Source: CAIVPM01 sp964477265
Lineage (GTDB): Bacteria; Bacteroidota; Bacteroidia; Chitinophagales; Chitinophagaceae
NCBI GenBank assembly: GCA_964477265.1
Contig: CAYZDJ010000005.1
Span: 1-64,000, forward strand
Direction of reading: 5' to 3'
Length of the DNA: 64,000 bases
Part shown: in pieces, positions 30,156-38,571 of the stretch
Numbering within the stretch: position 1 is the first letter of the stretch
How the letters are laid out: each line of letters starts with the position of its first letter
Translations under genes and position numbers: made by a program
Notes under the pieces: generated by a model
What the model was told of the DNA's origin: nothing
What the model saw: the letters and a program-made list of their open reading frames with translations, nothing else
Database searches by the model: none

Positions 30156-33071
30156 TTATTGCATCTCAACTTTCAAAAACCTTGCAGTATGGCTATTTTT
30201 AGCCTTCTTAATCATTTCTTCAGGTGTGCCTTCAAATAAAACTTTGCCACCACCATCACCACCTTCAGGTCCAATGTCAATAATATGATCTGCCATTTTA
30301 ATTACATCCAAATTATGTTCAATAATCAAAACAGTGTTGCCTCTGTCAACCAATTTATTTACCACATCTATCAACAATTTTATATCCTGAAAATGCAAAC
30401 CAGTTGTAGGTTCATCTAAAATGTAAAATGTTTTGCCGGTATCTTTTTTTCCAAGTTCAGTAGATAGCTTTACACGCTGTGCCTCCCCACCACTAAGGGT
30501 TACAGCACTTTGGCCAAGAGTTATATAACCAAGTCCAACATCCTGCAACACCTTAATTTTTCTATACATCCATGGGATGGTGTTAAAGAATTCACAGGCT
30601 TCATCAACACTCATATTCAACACATCACTTATTGATTTTCCTTTATAACGAATCTCTAAAGTTTCCCTGTTGTAACGTTTGCCATTGCACTTTTCGCAAT
30701 GCACGTGCACATCTGGTAAAAAGTTCATTTCAATTACACGCATTCCTCCACCTTCACACACATCGCATCTTCCTGTCTTTACATTAAAAGAAAAACGACC
30801 AGCATTGTAACCACGGATCTTGGCTTCAGGAACACTGGCAAACAAGGTTCTTATTTCTGTAAAAAATCCACAATAAGTAGCAGGATTACTTCTTGGTGTT
30901 CTACCAATAGGGCTTTGGTCTATCTCAATTACTTTGTCAATATGTTCAAGTCCATCAACAGTTTTATAAGCTTGTGTAAAATACTTGCTGTTGTAGCAAT
31001 GTTTTGCTAAAAGAGGGTAGAGGGTTTCATTGATTAAAGTTGATTTACCACTGCCACTTACACCACTCACTACAATTAATTTACCCAAAGGAAAATCAAC
31101 ATCTATTCCTTTTATATTATTACCCTTTACGCCTTTTAAAGAAATGTTTTTACCATTGCCTTGCCTGCGTTCTTCAGGTATTTCAATCTTCTTTTTGCCA
31201 CTTAAATATTGTGATGTTTCGCTGCCACTTTTAATGACTTCTTTGGGTGTGCCTGCTGCAACAATACTACCTCCAAATTTTCCTGCTTTAGGGCCAATGT
31301 CAACCAAATAATCACTTGCCAACATTATATCTTTATCGTGCTCAACTACCAAAACACTATTGCCAATATCTCTCAAATTTTGTAAAGCTGTTATCAATCT
31401 ATGGTTATCCCTTTGGTGTAAACCAATACTTGGTTCGTCTAAAATATAAGTGATGCCTTGTAGTTGAGAACCAATTTGCGTAGCTAAACGAATTCGCTGA
31501 GACTCGCCACCACTAAGGGTTTTAGAAGGACGACTTAATGAAAGATACGTCAAACCAACATCTAATAAAAATTGTAAGCGTTCCCTTATCTCTTTCAAAA
31601 CATCTTTGGCAATGGTGGTTTGTTTGGTGTTTAATTTTTTTTCAATATCACTAAACCACAACATCAATTTATCTAAATTCATATTGCTTAATTCAGCAAT
31701 ATTTTTATCTGCCACTTTAAACCAAAGACTTTCTTTCCTAAGCCTTGTTCCATTGCAGGTTGTGCAGGTGCTTAATTCCATATATTTTTCAACCCAGGTC
31801 TTCAATCCATCATTGCTTTGAGTAGATGTGAACCATCTTTTAAGCATGGGAATAATACCTTCGTAACTGCCTGTATAAATGTCTGGAATATTTTCATCGT
31901 TGAGATCTATTTCTAAAGTATTGCTAATGTTTTTATCTCCAAATAACAATAAATTTACTTGTTCATTTGTTAGTTCGTTAATTGGTAAAGCAAGATTTAT
32001 TTTATATTTTTTTGCAAATAATTTTACCTGATTGTAAACACTTGCTTCTCTTTCTTCACCCAAAGGCACAATACCTCCTTCTTTTACTGCAATGCTTTTA
32101 TCTGGAATAATGGTAGCCATATCAATTGCATACACATTGCCCAAACCCTTACAGGTATTGCAATAGCCATAAGGCGAGTTAAATGAAAATGCGTTGGGTG
32201 ATGGCTCTTCGTAGCTGATACCTGTTTCTAAACACATTAAATTTCGAGAATAAGCAGCCTCCCCTAACCCCTCCAAAGGAGGGGGATTGGAACCAGAAGA
32301 TTTTAGCGAGTTAACATTTTGTGAGGACGTTTTTTTACTCCCCCCTTCGGGGGGTTGGGGGGCTACAAACATCAATCCTTTACCTATCTTCATTGCTTGC
32401 TGCACACTTTGGCTCAACCTAACTTTCATATCTTTTGTAACAGCCATCCTATCTACAACAACTTCTATATCGTGAATTTTATATCTGTCAACTTGCAGTT
32501 TTGGTGTAAGGTCTGTAATTTCTCCATCAATTCTTACTTTTAAAAAACCTTTCTTCCTTATTTCTTCAAACAATTCCCTGTAATGACCTTTACGACCACG
32601 CACCAATGGTGCAAGCAATGATATTTTTTGGTTATTGAATTTCTCAAAAATGTTTTCTACAATTTCTTCCTCACTAAACTTTACCATTTTTTTGCCAGTG
32701 TTATAGCTGTATGCATCACTTGCCCTTGCAAACAACAAACGCAAAAAATCATACACTTCTGTTACTGTGCCAACAGTACTTCTAGGGTTTTTGTTGGTGG
32801 TTTTTTGTTCTATAGAAATCACTGGTGAAAGCCCAGTTATTTTATCAACATCTGGCCTTTCCATATCGCCCAAAAACTGGCGTGCATAAGCACTAAAACT
32901 TTCCATATAACGTCTTTGCCCTTCATTGTAAATGGTATCAAAAGCCAAAGAGCTTTTGCCACTACCACTCACGCCTGTAAAAACAACCAACTTATTTTTA
33001 GGTATGGATATGTCGAGGTTTTTAAGATTGTGTTCCCTTGCTCCAAATATTTCTATTGCGTCATTTTGCAT
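30156..33071 (-). CDS. uvrA: excinuclease ABC subunit A
   Basis: 971 aa. Damage-recognition ATPase of nucleotide excision repair. Seen: Walker A GVSGSGKSSLAF (about 33) and VSGVSGSGKSTLI (about 645), zinc-finger Cys pairs (CNTCKGLG; CTTCNGTR; CDVCEGGG; CEKCNGKR), and ABC signatures TLSGGESQRIRLA and TLSGGEAQRVKL. Residues about 236-272 (PQPPEGG...NPPPLEGLGEA) are encoded by a GC-rich double hairpin element inserted in frame (32256-32364). It falls between the variable loop and the conserved SRNLMCLETGISY, so the enzyme is probably still active. The ATG at 33071 follows CATCTTTG by 4 nt. Confidence 0.97.
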   Translation of the reverse strand: MQNDAIEIFGAREHNLKNLDISIPKNKLVVFTGVSGSGKSSLAFDTIYNEGQRRYMESFSAYARQFLGDMERPDVDKITGLSPVISIEQKTTNKNPRSTVGTVTEVYDFLRLLFARASDAYSYNTGKKMVKFSEEEIVENIFEKFNNQKISLLAPLVRGRKGHYRELFEEIRKKGFLKVRIDGEITDLTPKLQVDRYKIHDIEVVVDRMAVTKDMKVRLSQSVQQAMKIGKGLMFVAPQPPEGGSKKTSSQNVNSLKSSGSNPPPLEGLGEAAYSRNLMCLETGISYEEPSPNAFSFNSPYGYCNTCKGLGNVYAIDMATIIPDKSIAVKEGGIVPLGEEREASVYNQVKLFAKKYKINLALPINELTNEQVNLLLFGDKNISNTLEIDLNDENIPDIYTGSYEGIIPMLKRWFTSTQSNDGLKTWVEKYMELSTCTTCNGTRLRKESLWFKVADKNIAELSNMNLDKLMLWFSDIEKKLNTKQTTIAKDVLKEIRERLQFLLDVGLTYLSLSRPSKTLSGGESQRIRLATQIGSQLQGITYILDEPSIGLHQRDNHRLITALQNLRDIGNSVLVVEHDKDIMLASDYLVDIGPKAGKFGGSIVAAGTPKEVIKSGSETSQYLSGKKKIEIPEERRQGNGKNISLKGVKGNNIKGIDVDFPLGKLIVVSGVSGSGKSTLINETLYPLLAKHCYNSKYFTQAYKTVDGLEHIDKVIEIDQSPIGRTPRSNPATYCGFFTEIRTLFASVPEAKIRGYNAGRFSFNVKTGRCDVCEGGGMRVIEMNFLPDVHVHCEKCNGKRYNRETLEIRYKGKSISDVLNMSVDEACEFFNTIPWMYRKIKVLQDVGLGYITLGQSAVTLSGGEAQRVKLSTELGKKDTGKTFYILDEPTTGLHFQDIKLLIDVVNKLVDRGNTVLIIEHNLDVIKMADHIIDIGPEGGDGGGKVLFEGTPEEMIKKAKNSHTARFLKVEMQ
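32256..32364. mobile_element. GC-rich palindromic element inserted in frame in uvrA
   Basis: About 109 bp with ends AGCCTCCCCTAACCCC and GGGGTTGGGGGGCT in inverted orientation. Each end forms its own hairpin: CCCCTCC-AAA-GGAGGGG and CCCCCC-TTC-GGGGGG. GC content is far above the surrounding AT-rich gene. It is translated as PQPPEGG...PPPLEGLGEA. It looks like a MITE or coding-tolerant palindromic repeat, comparable in behaviour to Rickettsia palindromic elements. Confidence 0.75.
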
Positions 33072-33148
33072 TGAACAAAGATGAAGAAGTTTTGGTGTTT
33101 AAAGTTTAGGTTAAGTTATGTTTGTGGAAAGATTTTTTAATGAATTTA

Positions 33149-35569
33149 TTACTTTAGTTTAAACCTCATCCCTGCATAAAAAATACTGCCATTAACATTG
33201 CCCCAAACAATTGATGCATCAAAGTATTTGCTAAAAGGTTGTTGTGCATCAATCATCAAAACGTCCTGCATAGCATTGGTTAAATTTTCTGCACCAATAT
33301 ATACATCCCATTTTTTGCCAAATTGCTTTGTAACTTGTGCTGCAAGTTGAATGTAAGATGGACTGTAATGCATCATTCGTTTATCAGCAGGATTGCTGTG
33401 TGTTGATGGCAAACGTTTTTCACCAATCCATTGTGTAGTAACATCAAACAACCAGTTGTTTTTTGTTTGGTATGCAAGGTTGATAAAAGCCCTATGCTTT
33501 GCTGTTAAAGGCTTTGAGAGCATTGAACCACTATAGTTTGTTTGCACATCTAAAAAACGATATGCCAACCTTACATCAAATTTTTTAATCAGCTCGTAAT
33601 TAATTTCTGCCTGAATACTGTTGCTGAAAGATTTGCCACTTAAATTATAGAACAATATTTTTTGTGGATTATTATCAACATCAACAACAGTCTGGTTGTC
33701 AAAAATAGTTTTATAAGCATCAATGCTTACCGTTCCATTTTGGTCATTTATTTTAAATTTATGTAAGATATTAAATCCAAAATTCCAGGCTTTCTCTGGC
33801 TGCAAGCCATAGCCATAATTTGATGAAGGATTTAAAACATTGTATTCACGAGAACTGATAAACAAACCAGTGTTTTCTGCAAAAATATTTGCAGTTCTAA
33901 AACCACTTCCTGCTGAAAATCTTAATGAAGTATTTTTATTAAAAGCATATTTAATATTCAATCTTGGTGTAGTAATAAATCCATATTCATTGTGTTTGTC
34001 AACCCTTAGCCCTGCAATTGCTGTTAGTTTTTCGTTGGGTGTAAAAGTGTATTCTGCAAATGCACCTGCTACAATTTCTTTTCTTTTAAAATTTGCTGTT
34101 GCAAAAGTTTCATTGTAGTTATCATTCATCAAACTCAATCCAGTCCTGTATTTGTGGGTTGTTGTGCCAATAATTGACTGGTAAATTAAGTTGGCATAAA
34201 ATGAATGTTGCTCGGCATTATAAGCATTTAAACCATAATATGCATTGTTGGTATAATTATTTAGCGAAAGCATTAAGCCAATACTTTGGTATTTCTTTTT
34301 AGGAAAAACATAACCAAGCTTTCCTGTAAAAATGTTTTGCTGCACATTCATACCAACACCATATTTATTTGCTGTAAGCTTATCATTTGTTTCATTAAAA
34401 GTAGTTTCACCTGCAGTTCGTTTATCGTTCAAAATTTTTACAATAAACTGCGACTCAAGTCCTTTACCATTTTCATATAACCAACGATTAATAACATTAA
34501 CCTGGTTACCCACAGGAATATCTAAAAAGCCATCCTTATTATTATCAATTTTGTTATTTACACCATTGGCATGCAGCAATAATGCAGTATGTAATTTGTT
34601 GCTAACTGGTGTGGAAAGGTTAACACTGCTTTCCATTCTGCCAAGGTGATTTGCATAGGCATTTACAAGTATTTTTTCACTACCTTCTGATTTTTTTTCT
34701 TCAATATTAATTTGCCCTGCAATACTCTCAAATCCATTAGCCACACTGCCTGTGCCTTTTGTAACCTGCACGCTTTCTACAAATGGACCAGGAATAAAAG
34801 TTAAGCCATAAGCACCAGCAAGACCTCGAATTTCAGGAACATTTTCTGTTGTAATCTGGGTGTAATTTCCACTTAAACCAAGCAATTGAATTTGTTTTAT
34901 TCCTGTTACAGCATCAGAGTAGCTTACATCAATGCTTGGGCTTGTTTCAAAGCTTTCGCTAAGGTTACAACAAGCAGCTTTGTTAAGCTCCTTGGTGGTC
35001 ATTGTTAAAGTATTTGTTGCAACAGTATTTGCTATATAAGTGCTAAACTTTCTGCTCTCTATTTTAATTTCACTTAATTGCTCGTTCTTGGTTAAAGTAT
35101 CATTTGTAATTTTTCGTATAGGTGTGGTATCAATTTTAACAACAGTTTCATTATGCTTTTCCATTACTGCTGTATCAACTTTTTTTATTGAAGCAGTTGT
35201 GTCAACAATATTTTTTTTAGTTGAATCTGTGTCATTTAACCTTTCATATTTGCAGCAGCCTGGTAACTTGTTATAGGCATTTGCTGGTGCAGTAAATCCT
35301 TTACTGTCGTGCCCTGCAGCAGATAATATTTTTTGAATATTTGCTTTGCTTAGTTTTATACTATCGAAACTTACAGTTAACATCTGTGTTTCTTCGTTCC
35401 AGTTTGCAGTATATACGCCAAGTTTTTTTAGCGTGTTTTCAATCCTGTCTTTGCACTGGCCACAATTGCCAGCAACTGTAAATTTTTCTGTTTTATAATT
35501 TTTCTTTTGCGAGTAGGACGTAATGCTTGATAAAATAAAAGCAATTACAATAAAATATTTGAAATTCAT
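33149..35569 (-). CDS. TonB-dependent receptor with N-terminal heavy-metal-associated domain
   Basis: 806 aa. Signal peptide 1-20. Residues about 27-92 form an HMA ferredoxin-like domain with the metal motif GNCGQCKDRIE (Cys36, Cys39); a CC pair follows at 105-106 (LPGCCKYE). A Lys/Thr-rich linker leads to a plug domain with KELNKAACCNLSESFETSPS, VTGIKQIQLLGLSGNYTQ and GTGSVANGFESIAGQINIE, then a barrel. Receptors with this AACCNLSESFE plug are known in Bacteroidota and often lie near copper or heavy-metal genes. A role in metal (perhaps Cu) uptake is inferred. Likely one operon with the Cys-rich protein 62 nt upstream. Confidence 0.88.
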   Translation of the reverse strand: MNFKYFIVIAFILSSITSYSQKKNYKTEKFTVAGNCGQCKDRIENTLKKLGVYTANWNEETQMLTVSFDSIKLSKANIQKILSAAGHDSKGFTAPANAYNKLPGCCKYERLNDTDSTKKNIVDTTASIKKVDTAVMEKHNETVVKIDTTPIRKITNDTLTKNEQLSEIKIESRKFSTYIANTVATNTLTMTTKELNKAACCNLSESFETSPSIDVSYSDAVTGIKQIQLLGLSGNYTQITTENVPEIRGLAGAYGLTFIPGPFVESVQVTKGTGSVANGFESIAGQINIEEKKSEGSEKILVNAYANHLGRMESSVNLSTPVSNKLHTALLLHANGVNNKIDNNKDGFLDIPVGNQVNVINRWLYENGKGLESQFIVKILNDKRTAGETTFNETNDKLTANKYGVGMNVQQNIFTGKLGYVFPKKKYQSIGLMLSLNNYTNNAYYGLNAYNAEQHSFYANLIYQSIIGTTTHKYRTGLSLMNDNYNETFATANFKRKEIVAGAFAEYTFTPNEKLTAIAGLRVDKHNEYGFITTPRLNIKYAFNKNTSLRFSAGSGFRTANIFAENTGLFISSREYNVLNPSSNYGYGLQPEKAWNFGFNILHKFKINDQNGTVSIDAYKTIFDNQTVVDVDNNPQKILFYNLSGKSFSNSIQAEINYELIKKFDVRLAYRFLDVQTNYSGSMLSKPLTAKHRAFINLAYQTKNNWLFDVTTQWIGEKRLPSTHSNPADKRMMHYSPSYIQLAAQVTKQFGKKWDVYIGAENLTNAMQDVLMIDAQQPFSKYFDASIVWGNVNGSIFYAGMRFKLK

Positions 35570-35631
35570 TTTTAATAAAATTTAGTTAATAAAAGAGATG
35601 CCTAACAATAATTGTTACACAACTTTTATTA

Positions 35632-36012
35632 CTAAATTCTATACACACAAAAAAGAATATTCCTTTTTACAGAAGATTCAGGAGGTGGTAATTGGTAAGA
35701 TTGCTTTTGAATTTTACTTTCAATAGTATTAGTGAAAGTAAAATTGCAATAATGTATTGTAGTTGTTGAAATAGGAGAGTCAAACTGGTAAATTTGTGAC
35801 GAGCTTGACTTTTGATCTGTTTTAAGCTTTACAACTTTCTTTTCAGTTTTGCAGCAGCCTTTATTTGTATTGCATTTGCACTTGTTGCACTTTTTCTTAT
35901 CGGTAAAAGAAACAGTTTCTAACTTATTGCCACAATAAAAATAATTAATGCTTACACCAAACGAAGCGATGGAGTAGCAAATTAAAATTAATATGGTTAT
36001 AAATTTTTTCAA
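35632..36012 (-). CDS. small exported Cys-rich protein, HYC_CC_PP-like
   Basis: 126 aa. N-terminal signal-like segment (1-20), then INYFYCGNKL, KKCNKCKCNTNKGCCK, IHYCNF and QLPPPESS. The order YC, CC, HYC, PP matches the HYC_CC_PP family found beside metal-linked TonB receptors in Bacteroidota. Nine Cys in a short exported protein suggests metal binding in the periplasm. The only start is TTG (36012), 5 nt after a perfect -7 box TACATTTG (36025-36018), implying an almost leaderless message with a TTG start. It heads the unit containing the HMA-TonB receptor. Confidence 0.75.
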   Translation of the reverse strand: MKKFITILILICYSIASFGVSINYFYCGNKLETVSFTDKKKCNKCKCNTNKGCCKTEKKVVKLKTDQKSSSSQIYQFDSPISTTTIHYCNFTFTNTIESKIQKQSYQLPPPESSVKRNILFCVYRI

Positions 36013-36017
36013 CGCTG

Positions 36018-36025
36018 CAAATGTA
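36018..36025 (-). promoter_or_regulatory. -7 element of the metal-linked operon
   Basis: TACATTTG on the minus strand, only 5 nt before the TTG start of the HYC_CC_PP-like gene. Confidence 0.55.
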
Positions 36026-36062
36026 TATGAAGAAAAGTTGTTAAAAAATTTTTATGAAAATA

Positions 36063-37146
36063 TTAAGAAACATCACTCATTAAATATGCTTTAATAAAAC
36101 CATCAATTTCTCCATCAAGCACTGGCTGTACATTGCCTACTTCAAAATCTGTTCTATGGTCTTTTATCATTTTGTAAGGATGCAATACATAGCTACGAAT
36201 CTGGCTTCCCCACTCAATTTTCTTTTTGCTTGAATTGACTGTGTTTAATGCTTCCTCACGTTTTCTCATCTCTTCTTCATATAACCTACTCTTCAACATT
36301 TTCATTGCCAATTCCCTGTTCTCGCCTTGTGTTCTTGCTTGCTGGCACTCAACAATAATGCCACTTGGAATATGCTTTAAACGCACAGCTGTTTCAACTT
36401 TATTTACATTCTGCCCACCACTTCCACCACTTCTATAAAAAGCCCATTCGCAATCAGCAGCATTTACAACAATATCAATAGTATCATCAATTAAAGGATA
36501 AACATACACACTTGCAAAAGACGTGTGTCTGCGTGCATTACTATCAAATGGAGAGATACGCACCAAACGATGCACACCACTTTCGGCCTTTAAAAAACCG
36601 TAGGCAAAACTGCCTTCAAATTGTATAGTTGCACTTTTAATTCCTGCTTCTTCACCATCCTGATAATCAAGTTCTGTTACTTTCCAGCCTTGCTTTTCGC
36701 CATACATGATGTACATTCTCAACAGCATACTTGCCCAATCTTGGCTTTCAGTGCCACCTGCACCGGGATTGATTTGCATGATGGCTGTTAACTCATCTTC
36801 AGGCTTGTTTAAAGTGCTTTTAAATTCGGCATCTTCTATTTGCTGCAAGGCATTTTTATAAGCTTCCTGTGTTTCCTCTTCAGTAGCATCGCCACTTTTC
36901 CAAAAATCAAATAATACTGCAAAGTCTTCTACAGCAAGGTTTACAGCATCGTATAGCTTTAACCAATATTCATTAACCTTTATTTCTTTTAATATGGAAG
37001 TAGCACGTGCATTATCGTCCCAAAAGCCTGTGCTTAAAGAGATAGCTTTATCTTGTTCTGTTTTTTGTAACTTATTATCGTAGTCAAAGAAACCTCCTCA
37101 AAACCACCACACGGTCTCTTATAATCTTTATTTGTTCAATTGTCAT
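36063..37146 (-). CDS. prfB: peptide chain release factor 2, with programmed +1 frameshift
   Basis: 360 aa after recoding. Recognises UGA/UAA stops. ATG at 37146; 20 codons ([20 protein letters not shown]) lead to an in-frame TGA (37086-37084). The sequence before it is AGGAGG TTT CTT TGA C, the classic prfB autoregulatory +1 shift: a Shine-Dalgarno-like stimulator, a slippery CTT, and TGA followed by C. Reading resumes as GAC TAC GAT AAT. Downstream: anticodon-mimic SPF in VRISPFDS (about 198) and the peptidyl-hydrolysis GGQ in [14 protein letters not shown] (about 243). The apparent start at 36848 inside the ORF is an artefact of ignoring the shift. Confidence 0.97.
37083..37098 (-). promoter_or_regulatory. 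prfB programmed +1 frameshift site
   Basis: Minus strand AGGAGGTTTCTTTGAC: SD-like AGGAGG, slippery CTT, UGA stop, C in the fourth position. Low RF2 slows termination at UGA and favours the shift, giving feedback control. Confidence 0.96.
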
Positions 37147-37161
37147 TTATAAATTTTGTGG

Positions 37162-37169
37162 CAAATGTA
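37162..37169 (-). promoter_or_regulatory. -7 element of prfB
   Basis: TACATTTG on the minus strand, 15 nt before the ATG at 37146; it predicts a leader of about 11 nt. Confidence 0.6.
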
Positions 37170-37230
37170 GGGAAGGTAAACTGTAACGATTTTACAGTAT
37201 TTGTGAATGTATGTAATTTATGAAGTAGAA

Positions 37231-37806
37231 TTATTTTTTGATTACTACACCATCATTAAATTGTACATCACCTAAAAAGCCTGTGCAGATGCCTTGTAAT
37301 GTAACATTGTCGCCTGTTTTAAAAGGCTCAATACTATCTCTTAAAACAAAAAATACAGAAGTTGTACTATCATCGCTGTTTAGTAGTACGCTTGTTTTGC
37401 CATTTTCAATTTTAGATTCTTTAACAACTCCTGTAACTTCTATCTTTTGTGTACTAGGATATTTTTTTGCTGCAGAGTCTTCATTTGCCTGAAAATCTTT
37501 TACAATCTGAACAGCAGTAAAGCTGCCACCATTTTTAATTTTCATATCATTGAACCAAGGTTTTGTAGGTAAATAAAAACCATAAACCCAACCACAAAGT
37601 ATTCCAACTGTAGCTAATGTGCTTATTATGGAATAAATTTTAAAATACTTTTTATAATATAAAAAAACAAGCAAACCTAACAGCCATAATATTTCTATAA
37701 CAATTACAAAATATAAAATGTTTTTATGAAAGGAATATAAAAGAGTATTTATTAATGATATAATCCCAAGTATAATTAGATATTTGGTTGGACTATTTTT
37801 TTCCAT
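37231..37806 (-). CDS. membrane protein with OB-fold (tRNA_anti-like) domain
   Basis: 191 aa. Three hydrophobic segments (about 8-25, 29-50, 57-78) are followed by an extracytoplasmic region. Residues about 120-190 (KIEVTGVVKESKIENGKTSVLLN...GDNVTLQGICTGFLGDVQFNDGVVIKK) fit the OB-fold 'tRNA_anti-like' pattern ending in L-G-D-VxxxxxVV. Function unknown. It lies between prfB and recR on the same strand. Confidence 0.65.
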   Translation of the reverse strand: MEKNSPTKYLIILGIISLINTLLYSFHKNILYFVIVIEILWLLGLLVFLYYKKYFKIYSIISTLATVGILCGWVYGFYLPTKPWFNDMKIKNGGSFTAVQIVKDFQANEDSAAKKYPSTQKIEVTGVVKESKIENGKTSVLLNSDDSTTSVFFVLRDSIEPFKTGDNVTLQGICTGFLGDVQFNDGVVIKK

Positions 37807-37832
37807 GATGATTGAATAAATTAATTGAAATT

Positions 37833-38447
37833 TTATTTTACATATTGCTGCACAGGCAACCTGTTGGTTAAGCTTTTGGCTAAAGTCATTTCATCTGCAA
37901 ACTCAAGCTCGCCACCAAATGCAATGCCACGTGCAATAGTAGTTACTTTACAATTTTTACCCTGCAACTTTTTTTGTATATAGTAAATTGTTGTATCGCC
38001 TTGTATGTTTGGGTTTAAGGCAAAAATCAATTCCTCTGCTTCTTCTGCAACTACACGCTCTACTAATGTTTCAATATTCAAGTCATTTGGACCAACGCCA
38101 TCAAGTGGAGAAATGATGCCACCCAAAACATGGTATGTGCCATTAAATTGTTGTGTATTTTCTATAGCAATTACATCACGAATATTTTCTACAACACAAA
38201 TTAGCTTTTGATTTCTTAATGTATTGCTGCAAGTGCTGCAAACACTGGCATCGCTGATGTTGTGACACCTTTGGCAAAACAAAATTTCGCGTCTCATTTT
38301 TGCAATAGTGTCACTAAAATATTCAACTTGTGGAGTATCTTGCTTTAATAAATGCAGCACTAAACGCAATGCAGTTTTTTTACCAATACCTGGCAATTGA
38401 GCAAATGAATCTACAGCATTTTGTAGTAGGGTAGAAGGTAAAACCAT
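37833..38447 (-). CDS. recR: recombination mediator protein RecR
   Basis: 204 aa. Works with RecO/RecF to load RecA at gaps. Seen: N-terminal helix-hairpin-helix (LPGIGKKTALRLVLHLL), C4 zinc finger (CQRCHNISDASVCSTC, about 60-75), Toprim domain (VVENIRDVIAIE...YHVLGGIISPLDGVGPNDL), and C-terminal ARGIAFGGELEFADEMTLAKSL. Standard length. A perfect -7 box ends 4 nt before the ATG, predicting a leaderless message. Confidence 0.97.
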   Translation of the reverse strand: MVLPSTLLQNAVDSFAQLPGIGKKTALRLVLHLLKQDTPQVEYFSDTIAKMRREILFCQRCHNISDASVCSTCSNTLRNQKLICVVENIRDVIAIENTQQFNGTYHVLGGIISPLDGVGPNDLNIETLVERVVAEEAEELIFALNPNIQGDTTIYYIQKKLQGKNCKVTTIARGIAFGGELEFADEMTLAKSLTNRLPVQQYVK

Positions 38448-38451
38448 TGGG

Positions 38452-38459
38452 CAAATGTA
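38452..38459 (-). promoter_or_regulatory. -7 element abutting the recR start
   Basis: TACATTTG on the minus strand, then CCCA, then ATG. With a -7-centred box the transcript should begin at or next to the A of ATG. Confidence 0.65.
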
Positions 38460-38571
38460 AAGAAATGTTGATTAAAGTAATACTGTTGAATGGTGCCAAC
38501 GCCAGTAAAGATAAATAGTAGTACAAAAGCCTGGACAATAATAAAACCTAATGTGCAAAGCACATTGAACA

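Noticed and set aside
36063..36848. prfB as an N-terminally truncated pseudogene starting at 36848
   Set aside because: The upstream sequence to 37146 encodes the missing N-terminus in another frame joined by a textbook +1 recoding site.
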